A DNA stretch of 64,000 nucleotides from Streptomyces xantholiticus (GTDB lineage Bacteria > Actinomycetota > Actinomycetes > Streptomycetales > Streptomycetaceae). Position 1 is the first letter of the stretch; each line of letters begins with the position of its first letter. The translations under genes were made by a program, and so were the position numbers. Shown here in pieces: positions 40,599-53,186 of the stretch. The notes beneath the pieces were generated by a model. That model saw only the letters and a program-made list of their open reading frames with translations, did no database searches and was not told the DNA's origin. Location of the stretch: positions 19,190 through 83,189 of the forward strand of contig NZ_BMWB01000029.1 of the NCBI RefSeq assembly GCF_014651015.1. Direction: 5' to 3'.

Positions 40599-41176
40599 CA
40601 TATGAGCCCGCCAATGTTCCCCAGGGCATGTTCGCTGTGAGCGATCACCGAAATCCGTTCCGCGACGCCGCACGGCGAAGGAGCGGGAACTGCACCACCG
40701 AGTGCTCGCCGACCACCACGATCACGGCGATCGCCGCGGCGGGTGAATGCAGGGCACGGGCCAGGGCCTCGCACCGATGGCGAGCCCGCCCACGACGCGC
40801 CGTCCGGATCGAACCGCCCCCGACAGCCGGGGAGAAGAAGCGTCGGGCAGGCCACCGGCAGCGGAGCGCCTCGCGGTGGTGGACATGGTGGCCGGCAACC
40901 GGTGCGGCACCGAGGACCGGCCCCGTGAGGGTTCCTGACCCGGCATCGTGGGCCGGCCCGGACAATGCCTGGCCCGTTGTGCCGGCCGATGAGGAACGGA
41001 AGATCGAGCGCCTCCGAAGAATTTCCCGGGTGCGCATCGTTCGCGCCCGCGTCGTTCGCGCCCGCGCCGCCACGAGGCATGCCTCGAGCGGCTGCCCCGC
41101 CGCTGCGCGGTCGGTGAGCTGCACGGTCCGTCCGATGAGCTGTCGCGGAGGCCCGAAAGCGGTGCAGTGTTCCTCC
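40599..41176. other. Gap between lon and the nucleotidyltransferase gene
   Basis: About 580 bp. A plus-strand frame runs through it into the next gene but is low-complexity and unsupported. A 15-bp tandem doublet of CGTTCGCGCCCGCGT type lies near 41038-41067. No RNA or gene is recognised. Confidence 0.5.
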
Positions 41177-42046
41177 ATGAGTCGTTGGCCGTACGGACCG
41201 GACAGGGCGACACGCGGCGCCACGGACGACACCGCGCCCGCGGACCACAGGGGACTGAACCCGGACGGGACCATCGCCCGCGAGGGCTCGCTCGACCGCG
41301 TCACCGCCGACTTCGCCCCGGTGGTGGCCGCCGCCCGGACGGAGATCGCCGGCAACTTCGAAGGCAGCCGCCTGCACAGCGCCTATCTGTACGGAAGCAT
41401 CCCGCGCGGCACGGCCGTGCCCGGTGTCTCCGACCTGGATCTGCTGCTCGTGCTGCACGGGGAGCCCGCCGCCCGGGACCGGGCGGACGCCGACGCGGCC
41501 GAGGCCGTGCTCGACGGGACGTTCGACGTGATCGACGGTGTCGGCATACTGCTCGTCGGCGCCGGGGCGGCGCTGAGCGAACTCGAGCGGTACGACCTGG
41601 GCTTCTTCATCTCCTGTCTGTGCACACCGCTGCTGGGCCAGGACCTCGCCGTCCGCCTCCCTGCCCAGCGCCCCACCTCGTTGCTGGCCCGCGAGACCAA
41701 CGGCGACCTGGCCCTCGTGCTGCCGCGCTGGCGTGAGCGGCTGCGGAACGCCGCGACGGACACCGAGCGACGGGCGCTGTGCCGCAGGGTCGCGCGGCGC
41801 ATCGTGCGGACCGGGTTCACCCTGGTCATGCCCCGCTGGGGCGGCTGGACCAGCGACCTGCACGACTCGGCGGAGCTCTTCGCGCTCCACTGTCCGCAGC
41901 GCGCGGAGCAGATGCGGCTGGCCGCAGCAGCGGCCCGTACCCCGACGCCGGACCCGGTCGTGCTCCGCACCCTCGTCGAGGACCTGGGGCCTTGGCTGGC
42001 GGCCGAGTACACGGCAGTGCACGGGGAGAAGGCGGCGCGGCCATGA
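41177..42046 (+). CDS. Nucleotidyltransferase-fold protein (aminoglycoside-adenylyltransferase-like)
   Basis: About 289 residues from ATG 41177; the start is uncertain because no good ribosome site is seen. Residues ~65-90 carry the minimal nucleotidyltransferase motif LYGSIPRGTAVPGVSDLDLLLVL (GS plus DxD), followed by FDVIDGVG with a third acidic residue. The remainder is a helical C-terminal domain, as in AadA-type enzymes. It may modify a small molecule or a protein; no substrate can be deduced. Confidence 0.78.
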   Translation: MSRWPYGPDRATRGATDDTAPADHRGLNPDGTIAREGSLDRVTADFAPVVAAARTEIAGNFEGSRLHSAYLYGSIPRGTAVPGVSDLDLLLVLHGEPAARDRADADAAEAVLDGTFDVIDGVGILLVGAGAALSELERYDLGFFISCLCTPLLGQDLAVRLPAQRPTSLLARETNGDLALVLPRWRERLRNAATDTERRALCRRVARRIVRTGFTLVMPRWGGWTSDLHDSAELFALHCPQRAEQMRLAAAAARTPTPDPVVLRTLVEDLGPWLAAEYTAVHGEKAARP

Positions 42047-42116
42047 CCCACGGAGCCGGTCCCTCCCAATCCCCGGTCCCTATTAATGGGGTGGCCAAGG
42101 CACCGCGGGCCACGGT

Positions 42117-42147
42117 GTAATAGGCATTGCTGGTTTGCGTCTATTAC
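42117..42147 (+). promoter_or_regulatory. Inverted repeat before the GNAT gene
   Basis: GTAATAG (42117-42123) and CTATTAC (42141-42147) are exact inverted copies 17 bp apart in an AT-rich patch 20-50 bp upstream of the acetyltransferase ATG. It is probably an operator or part of the promoter. Confidence 0.4.
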
Positions 42148-42168
42148 TGCTGCTTCCGAGGAGCCCTT

Positions 42169-42810
42169 ATGTCCTTCGAATCGACCGCGGAGATCGTCCA
42201 CGCCTGGGTCCGGGGCTGGGTGGCATCGCGCGGCGCGGCCGACCCGGTGCGCAGACCCTGGGGTTTCACCGTCGACGTCGGCCAGGTCAAGCACGCCACC
42301 CGCCACGTCCTGACCGCGGACGACGAGGCCACCGTGCGGAAGGTCGCCGCCGAAGTCGCCGCGCCGACGGTGTGGCTGAAGGTCTTCACCGACCCCGACT
42401 CCGTCGTCGAGTGGGCGGGCCCCGACTGGGCAGTCGACAGGCCCGGCTGGCTGATGTCCACCGAACTGCGCCGAAACCGGACGGTGGTGCCCGACGGCTA
42501 CACCCTGCGGACCTGGAGCCGCGGCGGTGTCGTACGGGCCCTGGTCGTAGGAGCCGACGGCTCGTTCGCGGCCCGCGCCCAGATCGCCCCGACCGGGCGC
42601 ACGGCCGTGGTCGACCAGGTGGAGACCGCCCCCGAGCACCGCCGCAAGGGCCTCGGGCGGTTTGTGATGCACACCCTCCACAACGCCGCGCTCGACCACG
42701 GCGCGACCGTCGGCGTGCTCGGCGGCACCCTGGACGGCCGCGCTCTCTACGAGTCCCTGGGCTGGCGCGTCCACGCACCGCTGGTGAGCCTGTTCCACCG
42801 CCCGGCCTGA
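42169..42810 (+). CDS. GNAT-family acetyltransferase
   Basis: A 213-residue protein from ATG 42169, preceded by GAGGAG. The acetyl-CoA motif A is clear in VVDQVETAPEHRRKGLGRFVMHTLHNAALDHGA, followed by GTLDGRALYESLGWRVHAPL. The substrate is unknown. It stands alone between the nucleotidyltransferase gene and a SAM-fold gene, all on the plus strand. Confidence 0.9.
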   Translation: MSFESTAEIVHAWVRGWVASRGAADPVRRPWGFTVDVGQVKHATRHVLTADDEATVRKVAAEVAAPTVWLKVFTDPDSVVEWAGPDWAVDRPGWLMSTELRRNRTVVPDGYTLRTWSRGGVVRALVVGADGSFAARAQIAPTGRTAVVDQVETAPEHRRKGLGRFVMHTLHNAALDHGATVGVLGGTLDGRALYESLGWRVHAPLVSLFHRPA

Positions 42811-42920
42811 GCCACATCCGCGCGCTTTCCTGCGCGGCAGCGGTTTGTCCCCTTCGGTGGAGCCCGGCCAAGATGGACCCCATCCGTGTCGTCACCCATC
42901 GCCGCCCCGGAGGTCGTCCC

Positions 42921-43616
42921 ATGCCGTTCCCCGCCACCAACGCCCCCGTCACCCTCGACCGGCGCGAGGGCCCATTCGGGGAGGTGGTGCTGCGCAGACG
43001 GGGCGAGGGAGAGGAGAAGGTGTACGAGATCATCGCCAACGGGTGCTTCCTGATGGACACGGCCGACGGGCGGTCCGAGCGGCTGCTCGTCGACGCCGCG
43101 CACCGGGCGATCCGGACCCGGAACGTCGCCCCGCGGCTCCTCATCGGCGGTCTCGGGGTCGGGTTCTCGCTGGCCCACGCCGCCGCCATGCCGTCGTGGC
43201 GGCGGATCGCGGTGGTCGAACGCGAGGAGGCGATCATCGACTGGCACCGGGGCGGGCCGCTCGCCGCGATCTCGGGGGAGGCGCTCGGCGATCCACGGTG
43301 CGTGATCCTTCACACGGACCTGGTGAGCCATATCGGTTCGACCGCGGACCGTTACGACGCCCTGTGCCTGGACATCGACAACGGCCCGGACTGGACGGTC
43401 ACGGAGGACAACGGGGAGCTGTACTCGCCGGCCGGACTCGCCGCCTGTCAGGCGGTGTTGGAACCCGGCGGCGTGCTCGCCGTATGGTCCGCACAGCCGT
43501 CCGCCGCGTTCGAGGAGGCGTTGCGGAATGCCGGATTCACCGGGGTAAGAACCGAAGAGGTCCACCTTGCCCGGGGCGTACCGGACGTGGTCCACCTCGC
43601 CGTTCGCCCTGCGTAG
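42921..43616 (+). CDS. Spermidine-synthase-like class I SAM-fold protein
   Basis: A 231-residue protein from ATG 42921 with GGAGGTC upstream. It has the Rossmann-type fold of spermidine synthases: NGCFLMDTADGRSERLLVDAA, LLIGGLGVGFSLAHA (glycine loop), IAVVEREEAIIDWHR (acidic end of beta2), CVILHTDLVSHI and YDALCLDIDNGPDW. It resembles polyamine synthase-like proteins that may or may not transfer aminopropyl groups. Confidence 0.85.
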   Translation: MPFPATNAPVTLDRREGPFGEVVLRRRGEGEEKVYEIIANGCFLMDTADGRSERLLVDAAHRAIRTRNVAPRLLIGGLGVGFSLAHAAAMPSWRRIAVVEREEAIIDWHRGGPLAAISGEALGDPRCVILHTDLVSHIGSTADRYDALCLDIDNGPDWTVTEDNGELYSPAGLAACQAVLEPGGVLAVWSAQPSAAFEEALRNAGFTGVRTEEVHLARGVPDVVHLAVRPA

Positions 43617-43719
43617 CCGGGACGCCGTCGCTGCCTTTACGCTGCTGGACTACACACCGGAACCACCTTCGAAGCAGAACCAGATGCAGCTCGCAGAGAA
43701 CGCGTACAAGGGCGGGGCG

Positions 43720-44457
43720 ATGGAGCAGACACACACCACGCAAGGCGGCGTCGCGGCCACTCCCGGAGCCCAGCGCCGGGTGCTGGTGGTCGAGGACGAC
43801 GCCACGATCGTCGACGCCATCGCCGCACGGCTGCGGGCCGAGGGCTTCCTGGTGCAGACCGCCCTCGACGGCCCGGCGGCCGTCGACGCGGCGGACGCCT
43901 GGCAGCCGGACCTGATGGTCCTGGACGTCATGCTGCCCGGCTTCGACGGGCTCGAGGTATGCCGCCGGGTCCAGGCGCAGCGGCCCGTACCGGTGCTGAT
44001 GCTGACCGCCCGTGACGACGAGACGGACATGCTCGTCGGGCTCGGCGTCGGCGCCGACGACTACATGACCAAGCCGTTCTCGATGCGCGAACTCGCGGCC
44101 CGGGTGCATGTGCTGCTGCGCCGTGTGGAGCGGGCGGCCCTGGCCGCGGTGACACCGCGCAGCGGAATCCTGCGCCTCGGCGAGCTGGAGATCGACCACG
44201 CGCAGCGCCGTGTACGGGTCAGGGCCGAGGACGTGCACCTGACGCCGACCGAGTTCGACCTGCTGGTCTGCCTGGCGAACACGCCACGCGCCGTCCTCTC
44301 CCGTGAGCAACTGCTCGCGGAGGTCTGGGACTGGGCGGACGCCTCCGGCACGCGCACGGTCGACAGCCACATCAAGGCGCTGCGCCGCAAGATCGGCGCA
44401 GAGCGCATCCGTACCGTGCACGGCGTCGGCTACGCCTTGGAGACGCCGGCGCCATGA
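43720..44457 (+). CDS. OmpR/PhoB-family response regulator
   Basis: A 245-residue regulator. The receiver domain has VLVVEDDATIVDA, the phosphoacceptor in DLMVLDVMLPGFDGLEV, MLTARDDE and YMTKPFSMREL. The C-terminal winged helix contains LTPTEFDLLVCLANTPRAVLSREQLL and RTVDSHIKALRRKIG. The start at ATG 43720 follows AGGGCGGGG. Its ATGA overlap with the kinase gene makes them a cognate pair. Confidence 0.95.
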   Translation: MEQTHTTQGGVAATPGAQRRVLVVEDDATIVDAIAARLRAEGFLVQTALDGPAAVDAADAWQPDLMVLDVMLPGFDGLEVCRRVQAQRPVPVLMLTARDDETDMLVGLGVGADDYMTKPFSMRELAARVHVLLRRVERAALAAVTPRSGILRLGELEIDHAQRRVRVRAEDVHLTPTEFDLLVCLANTPRAVLSREQLLAEVWDWADASGTRTVDSHIKALRRKIGAERIRTVHGVGYALETPAP

Positions 44458-45557
44458 GACGGCGGCAGGGCGGCGGGCCGGGAAAGCGGCTGAGTACCGC
44501 CTCGATCACGATATCGATCAAGACCAAGCTCAGCACCCTCGTGGTGGTCTCGGTCCTCATTACCACCGGTCTGATGCTGATGGCGTTCCACAGCAAGACC
44601 GAGGTGCGTTTCATCACGGTCTTCACGATCATCGCGACCCTGCTGATCACCCAGTTCGTGGCGCACGGCCTGACCGCGCCGCTGGACGAGATGAACACCG
44701 TCGCCAAGGGCATATCGCACGGCGACTACACCCGCCGGGTGCGTGGCGCCGACCGCCGCGACGAGCTCGGCGACCTCGCCTCCACGATCAACCGCATGGC
44801 GGACGACCTGGAGGCCGTGGACCGGCACCGCAAGGAGCTGGTCGCCAATGTCTCGCACGAGCTGCGCACCCCGATCGCCGCGCTGCGGGCCGTGCTGGAG
44901 AACGTCGTCGACGGGGTGTCCGCCGCCGATCCCGAGACGATGCGCACGGCGCTGAAGCAGACCGAGCGTCTGGGCCGGCTGGTGGAGACGCTGCTGGACC
45001 TGTCCCGCCTCGACAACGGCGTACTGCCGCTGCGGGCCTCCCGCTTCGAGGTGTGGCCCTATCTGTCCGGCGTGCTGAAGGAGGCCAATCTGGCGTCCTC
45101 CCGGCGCGGCCTGGCCTCCGGGTCGGGCCATCACACCCGCACCGACGTGCATCTGCACCTGGACGTGTCCCCGCCTGAGCTGACGGCGCACGCCGACGCC
45201 GAGCGGCTCCACCAGGTGGTGGCGAACCTCATCGACAATGCGGTGAAGCACTCCCCGCCGCACGGCCGGGTGACCGTGCGGGCCAGGCGCGGGCCGTACC
45301 CCGAGTCGCTCGACCTGGAGGTGCTGGACGAGGGCCCGGGCATCCCCGAGCAGGAGCGCCACCGTGTCTTCGAGCGTTTCAACCGGGGCGGCGTTCCCTC
45401 CCCGCACGGCCCGGGCAGCGACGGCGGTACGGGGCTGGGGCTGGCGATCGCGCGCTGGGCGGTCGATCTGCACGGCGGGCGCATCGGGGTGGCCGAATCC
45501 GCACACGGCTGCCGTATCCAGGTCACTCTTCCGGGGATCAGGCCGGCACGCGTTTGA
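44454..45557 (+). CDS. Sensor histidine kinase
   Basis: A 367-residue kinase with two close membrane helices (LSTLVVVSVLITTGLMLMAF and FITVFTIIATLLITQFVAHG) and almost no extracellular loop, so it probably senses the membrane or an internal cue. A HAMP segment, H box VSHELRTPIAAL, N box ANLIDNAVKHSP and G boxes DEGPGIP and GGTGLGLAIARW are complete. It partners the response regulator encoded just upstream. Confidence 0.95.
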   Translation: MRRRQGGGPGKRLSTASITISIKTKLSTLVVVSVLITTGLMLMAFHSKTEVRFITVFTIIATLLITQFVAHGLTAPLDEMNTVAKGISHGDYTRRVRGADRRDELGDLASTINRMADDLEAVDRHRKELVANVSHELRTPIAALRAVLENVVDGVSAADPETMRTALKQTERLGRLVETLLDLSRLDNGVLPLRASRFEVWPYLSGVLKEANLASSRRGLASGSGHHTRTDVHLHLDVSPPELTAHADAERLHQVVANLIDNAVKHSPPHGRVTVRARRGPYPESLDLEVLDEGPGIPEQERHRVFERFNRGGVPSPHGPGSDGGTGLGLAIARWAVDLHGGRIGVAESAHGCRIQVTLPGIRPARV

Positions 45558-45879
45558 CGTATGGTTCGAACCGGAAGCGCGGATTCTGCGTGTAAGAGGT
45601 CTGAGACGCGGGAAGCCGACGTGCCGAGCCACGGAAAGCTGCCGGTCAGGACGTTGCCGGAGATCCGTAAGGGTGCGGGCCCAGGCCCGTGACCGCCGTC
45701 AGGCGTACCCCGGCTCGACCGAACCATGCGTGTTTCCCGCCATTCCGGGCCCCGAAACGCGCTGTTCGGTGTGACTTGCACGACGTTGACCCGCCCGGCC
45801 TGCACCTCCCGGCCAGGGAGGCGTAGCCTTTATTTCCGCTGTCCATCACCTTGTGAAGCGGAAGAGGGCGGTTCTCGCC
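45558..45879. other. Gap upstream of sucA
   Basis: About 320 bp that must hold the sucA promoter. A small hairpin CCTCCC-GGCCA-GGGAGG lies at about 45806-45822, followed by TAGCCT, which could be a -10. No gene is seen. Confidence 0.4.
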
Positions 45880-49674
<3,795 letters not shown>

Positions 49675-49705
49675 GGCGGCTGCGCCGCCGCGTGACGTAG
49701 TACCC

Positions 49706-49740
49706 GGCCCGGCCCCGCGATCAGTTCGCGGGGCCGGGCC
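49706..49740 (+). terminator. Terminator between sucA and the small acidic protein gene
   Basis: A perfect 15-bp stem GGCCCGGCCCCGCGA with its complement around a 5-nt loop TCAGT, 31 bp after the sucA stop. Confidence 0.8.
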
Positions 49741-49753
49741 ATATTCTGTGCTT

Positions 49754-49933
49754 ATGTACTTCACCGATCGCGGTATCGAGGAGCTGGAGAAGCGACGCGG
49801 CGAGGAGGAGGTCACCTTCGAGTGGCTCGCCGAGCAGCTGCGCACGTTCGTCGACCTCAACCCCGACTTCGAGGTCCCCGTCGAACGCCTCGCCACCTGG
49901 CTGGCCCGCCTCGACGACGAGGACGACGACTAG
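49754..49933 (+). CDS. Small acidic conserved protein (DUF6104-like)
   Basis: A 59-residue protein: MYFTDRGIEELEKRRGEEEV, TFEWLAEQLRTFVDLNPDFE, then a tail ending LDDEDDD. It is conserved next to sucA in Streptomyces as far as I recall and I believe it belongs to DUF6104. It is strongly acidic and predicted helical, with no known role. ATG 49754 is preferred to the in-frame GTG at 49748. Confidence 0.8.
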   Translation: MYFTDRGIEELEKRRGEEEVTFEWLAEQLRTFVDLNPDFEVPVERLATWLARLDDEDDD

Positions 49934-50338
49934 CAGGCCGCGCGCGGCCCTCGGTCCCCTGTCATTCCTTTCCTGCTGGGCGCGGGGGCCGTGTGGGGTC
50001 CTCCAGACCGCCAGGCCCGGGGGACAGCCGCAAACAGGGTCCGGCGAGTCTTGTTCCATGCCACGGCCGCAGCGCTCGAACGCCGCTGCTTTTGCAGTCC
50101 GTCCGGGGCATTCCCCCACGCCTGGCGGTGTGGCAGGTACGCCACGGCCGCCGGCGGGTGGGAGAGAGCGAGGACACCGCGCAGCGCGGTACGAGGTCCG
50201 GGGCCCCACCCGCGGCGAAGCCGCGATGAGGTAGGCGCCCAGGGGGTGGAGCTCCGGCACACGGGGTCCCGGGGGCAGTCCCGGATTCGGGAGGGGCAGT
50301 ACCCACACCGCCAGGTAGGCGGGTGGCCCCCCGGCGCG
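49934..50338. repeat. Intergenic region built of dispersed GC-rich repeat modules
   Basis: This 405-bp gap has no gene. It contains modules shared with the gap at 61541-62116. ACGCCTGGCGGTGTGG at about 50118-50134 recurs at about 61684-61699. The inverted stretch 50262-50322 (complement reads CCTGGCGGTGTGGGT, then CCCGAATCCGGG) corresponds to 61679-61745. These look like copies of a diverged dispersed intergenic element. Confidence 0.6.
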
Positions 50339-51106
50339 TCACGGCCGCAGCCGCTCCCACACCAGCGGCGCCGACCCGTGCGCGACCAGCACCGCTCCCG
50401 CGGTCACCCAGCCCCCGCTGCGCCGCCGCATCCCGAGCACCATCAGCGCCACCCCCGCCGCCATCTGGGCCGTGGCCGCCGCGCGGAACCAGGACGGGCG
50501 GGGGTGGGCCGGCGTCGCCGCGTCGCGGCGGCCGGTGGAGTCGATCTCCTCGGCAGCCGCCGTGCGCGCGGCGCTGCGCAGGTCGTCCGACGAGGCGCCG
50601 GGGGCCAAGCCGGTGGGCAGGGCCAGTCCGGTGCGGGTGAGCACGGCGGTCAGGCCGCCGAGCCTGGCCCGCGCGTCGGACTCGGGGTCCGGAGCCGTCA
50701 ACGACTCGAGGGCCTGCAGGTCGAGGACCGGATCGAGCTCCAGCCGCGCCCCGAAGGTCCGCATCGCCTCGTCCTCGCCGACCGGGGTGCCGTTGGTCAG
50801 CCAGACGTATCCGACAGGGCGGCGGAAGCCGGAGGCCAGGGTGAGGCCGGCCCCGTCGCCGTCCCACCACAGGGCGAGCACCGGTCGGCCCACGCTGATC
50901 GAGAGCGCAGCGGCCCAACCGCCCAGCACCGCGTCGACCAGTTCGCCACCGTCCAGCCACGGCCGGCCCTCGGGCACGAGCACGCTCCATCCCTCGCCGG
51001 CCGTGGCGAGCAGGGTCCGTTCGCGCAGCAGATGGGCGGCCGGGTTCCGTACCGCCGCGGGATCGGCCCGGCAGAGCAGCAGGGCCCCCACGGGTGTCGC
51101 GTTCAT
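50339..51106 (-). CDS. Conserved membrane-anchored protein of unknown function
   Basis: A 255-residue protein with a soluble N-terminal ~190 residues (GALLLCRADPAAV, GEGWSVLVPEGRPWLDGGELV, LALWWDGDGAGLTLASGFRRPVGYVWLTNG) and two C-terminal hydrophobic helices (AAATAQMAAGVALMVLGM and WVTAGAVLVAHGSAPLVW). No enzyme motif is recognised. It is divergent from the DUF4097 gene. Confidence 0.75.
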   Translation of the reverse strand: MNATPVGALLLCRADPAAVRNPAAHLLRERTLLATAGEGWSVLVPEGRPWLDGGELVDAVLGGWAAALSISVGRPVLALWWDGDGAGLTLASGFRRPVGYVWLTNGTPVGEDEAMRTFGARLELDPVLDLQALESLTAPDPESDARARLGGLTAVLTRTGLALPTGLAPGASSDDLRSAARTAAAEEIDSTGRRDAATPAHPRPSWFRAAATAQMAAGVALMVLGMRRRSGGWVTAGAVLVAHGSAPLVWERLRP

Positions 51107-51195
51107 GAGCCCACGCTAGGGCAATGTGGCCCTTGATCAGCGCCAATGTCGCGCGTCGCCCGCCAAGGCGGCCCGCACGGCGGCTGGGCACACGC

Positions 51196-51250
51196 TTGAC
51201 ACCGCAGATCCGCGATATATCGTGTTCTCTACGAGACGCGATATGTTGCG
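51196..51250 (+). promoter_or_regulatory. Promoter and repeated GCGATAT sites upstream of the DUF4097-PadR operon
   Basis: TTGACA (51196-51201) and TATCGT (51218-51223) are 16 bp apart. GCGATATATCG (51212-51222), which contains the palindrome CGATATATCG, overlaps the -10. GCGATAT recurs at 51238-51244, about one and a half helical turns further. An AT-rich symmetrical site is what PadR proteins bind, so autoregulation by the second gene is likely. Confidence 0.6.
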
Positions 51251-51278
51251 TCGTGGCCGGCCCCGGGAGGTCAGCACC

Positions 51279-52148
51279 ATGGCAGAGACGACGTGGGAAG
51301 TCGCCGAGCCCCAGAAGCTCGCCTTCGACGACCCGCTGACCACGCTCAATGTCCGGATCGTAGGAGGAACGGTCAACGTCGTGGGCACGGACGAAGGTTC
51401 CACCCGGCTGGAGATCTCCGAGGTCGAGGGCCCGCCCCTGATCGTCACCAGGAACGGATCGACGCTGACCGTCGCCTACGAGGACCTGCCCTGGACGGGC
51501 TTCCTCAAGTGGCTCGATCGGAAGGGCCACCGCCGCAGCGCCGTCGTCTCCGTAGCGGTACCGGCTCAGACGGCCGTCGAGGTCGGTGTCGTCGGCGCCG
51601 GCGCGGTCGTCTCCGGGGTGCGGGGCACGACGGTCGTGCGCGGCGTGAGCGGGGACACCACCCTCGTCGGCCTGTCGGGTGACATCCGCGCCGACACCGT
51701 GACCGGCAACCTCGAGGCGCAGTCGGTCACCGGCGACCTCCGCTACAACTCGGTCTCCGGCGACCTGACCGTGATCGACGGCGCCGGCGCCTCCGTGCGG
51801 GCCGACTCGGTCAGCGGTGACATGGTCATCGATCTCGATCCCGGCGGACAACCGACGGACATCCGGCTGACCACCGTCTCCGGCGAGGTCGCCATCCGGC
51901 TCCCGCACCCGGCGGACGCGCGGGTCGACGCGAACACGGCCAGCGGCGCGGTGTCCAACGCCTTCGACGATCTGCGGGTCAGCGGCCAGTGGGGCGCGAA
52001 GCGGATCACCGGAACCCTGGGCGCGGGCAACGGCACGCTCAAGGCGACCACCGTCTCGGGGGCCATCGCCCTGCTCCGCAGGCCGCCCGCGGAGGACGAT
52101 CCGTACGACGAATCACCCGCGGACACCCCGAGTGGGAAGGTGCTCTGA
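51279..52148 (+). CDS. DUF4097 (adhesin-like beta-helix) protein
   Basis: A 289-residue protein from ATG 51279 after GGGAGG. The C-terminal ~180 residues show the repeating beta pattern of DUF4097: GVSGDTTLVGLSGDIRADTVTG, SVTGDLRYNSVSGDLTVIDG and TTVSGEVAIRLP, with V-SGD at each turn. There is no signal peptide, so it is probably cytosolic. It is followed directly by a PadR gene, a conserved actinobacterial pair whose function is unknown. Confidence 0.88.
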   Translation: MAETTWEVAEPQKLAFDDPLTTLNVRIVGGTVNVVGTDEGSTRLEISEVEGPPLIVTRNGSTLTVAYEDLPWTGFLKWLDRKGHRRSAVVSVAVPAQTAVEVGVVGAGAVVSGVRGTTVVRGVSGDTTLVGLSGDIRADTVTGNLEAQSVTGDLRYNSVSGDLTVIDGAGASVRADSVSGDMVIDLDPGGQPTDIRLTTVSGEVAIRLPHPADARVDANTASGAVSNAFDDLRVSGQWGAKRITGTLGAGNGTLKATTVSGAIALLRRPPAEDDPYDESPADTPSGKVL

Positions 52149-52149
52149 C

Positions 52150-53136
52150 ATGCCCCCCGTCTTCGCCCACGGACGGCTGCGTCTGTATCTGCTGAAGCTG
52201 CTCGACGAGGCGCCGCGCCACGGCTACGAGGTGATCCGCCTCCTCGAGGAGCGCTTCCAGGGCCTGTACGCCCCGAGCGCCGGCACGGTCTACCCGCGGC
52301 TGGCCAAGCTGGAGGCCGAAGGCCTCGTCACCCATGCCACCGAGGGCGGCCGCAAGGTCTACTCGATCACCGACGCCGGACGTGCCGAACTGGCCGGCCG
52401 CAGCGCCGAACTGGCCGACCTCGAACTGGAGATCCGCGACTCCGTCTCGGAACTGGCCGCGGAGATCCGCGACGACGTCCGCGGCGCGGCCGGCAAGCTG
52501 CGCAGCGAGATGCGTGCAGCGGCCAACCGGACCCGCAAGGAGTCCGGCCCCGGCGACTGGCGCCCCGGGCCAGGGGAGTTCGGAGCCGACTTCACGGACA
52601 AGGAGTCCTGGCGGGCCGCGAAGGAGGAGTTCAAGCGCGCCAAGCAGGAGTGGAAGGAACAGACGCGCCGGGCGAAGGACGAGTCGCGGCGGGCCCGCGA
52701 GGACGCCCAGCAGGCGCGGCGCCAGGCACAGGAGGCGCACGAGAACGCCCGCGCGGAGATGCAGCGCATCGCCCGGCAGGTGCAGGAGCAGGTCCAGGAC
52801 CACTTCGCGCGCGGTGACTGGCCGACCGGCGTACGCGAGGGCCTGTCGGAGCTGACCACCCAGCTCGGTGGACTGGCACGGGGCACGGCATGGCCGCCGT
52901 ATGTGAAGCCGGACCCGGCGGACGCCGATCCCGAGTGGGCGAAGGACACCGTCGGCACGGAGGGTTCTGCGGACCCGGGGCGTGATCTGGAGCGGCTGCT
53001 GGACCGCTTCCGTGACGACGTACGGGACGCGGCGCGGGACCACGGTGTGACGTCGGAGCAGCTGGGCGAGGCGCGCCGCCATCTGTCGACGGCTGCGGCA
53101 CACATCGTCGCTCTGCTGCGCGGCCCCAAGGAGTGA
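52150..53136 (+). CDS. PadR family regulator with long coiled-coil tail
   Basis: A 328-residue protein. Residues 1-~85 are the PadR winged helix (LRLYLLKLLDEAPRHGYEVIRLLEERFQGLYAPSAGTVYPRLAKLEAEGLV). The middle is an extended Lys/Glu/Ala/Arg coiled coil (AAKEEFKRAKQEWKEQTRRAKDESRRAREDAQQARRQAQEA), much longer than the single C-terminal helix of typical PadR proteins. It lies 1 bp after the DUF4097 stop and probably represses the shared promoter. Confidence 0.9.
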   Translation: MPPVFAHGRLRLYLLKLLDEAPRHGYEVIRLLEERFQGLYAPSAGTVYPRLAKLEAEGLVTHATEGGRKVYSITDAGRAELAGRSAELADLELEIRDSVSELAAEIRDDVRGAAGKLRSEMRAAANRTRKESGPGDWRPGPGEFGADFTDKESWRAAKEEFKRAKQEWKEQTRRAKDESRRAREDAQQARRQAQEAHENARAEMQRIARQVQEQVQDHFARGDWPTGVREGLSELTTQLGGLARGTAWPPYVKPDPADADPEWAKDTVGTEGSADPGRDLERLLDRFRDDVRDAARDHGVTSEQLGEARRHLSTAAAHIVALLRGPKE

Positions 53137-53186
53137 AGGCGGCCAGGGGGCCCTCGCGGCCCCCGCCGCCCCCATCCGCCGCGGGC

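Noticed and set aside
40628..41176. Possible transposase remnant in the frame before the nucleotidyltransferase
   Set aside because: A short segment (DEERKIERLRRISR) faintly recalls IS630-type N-termini, but the similarity is too short and the flanks show no terminal repeats.
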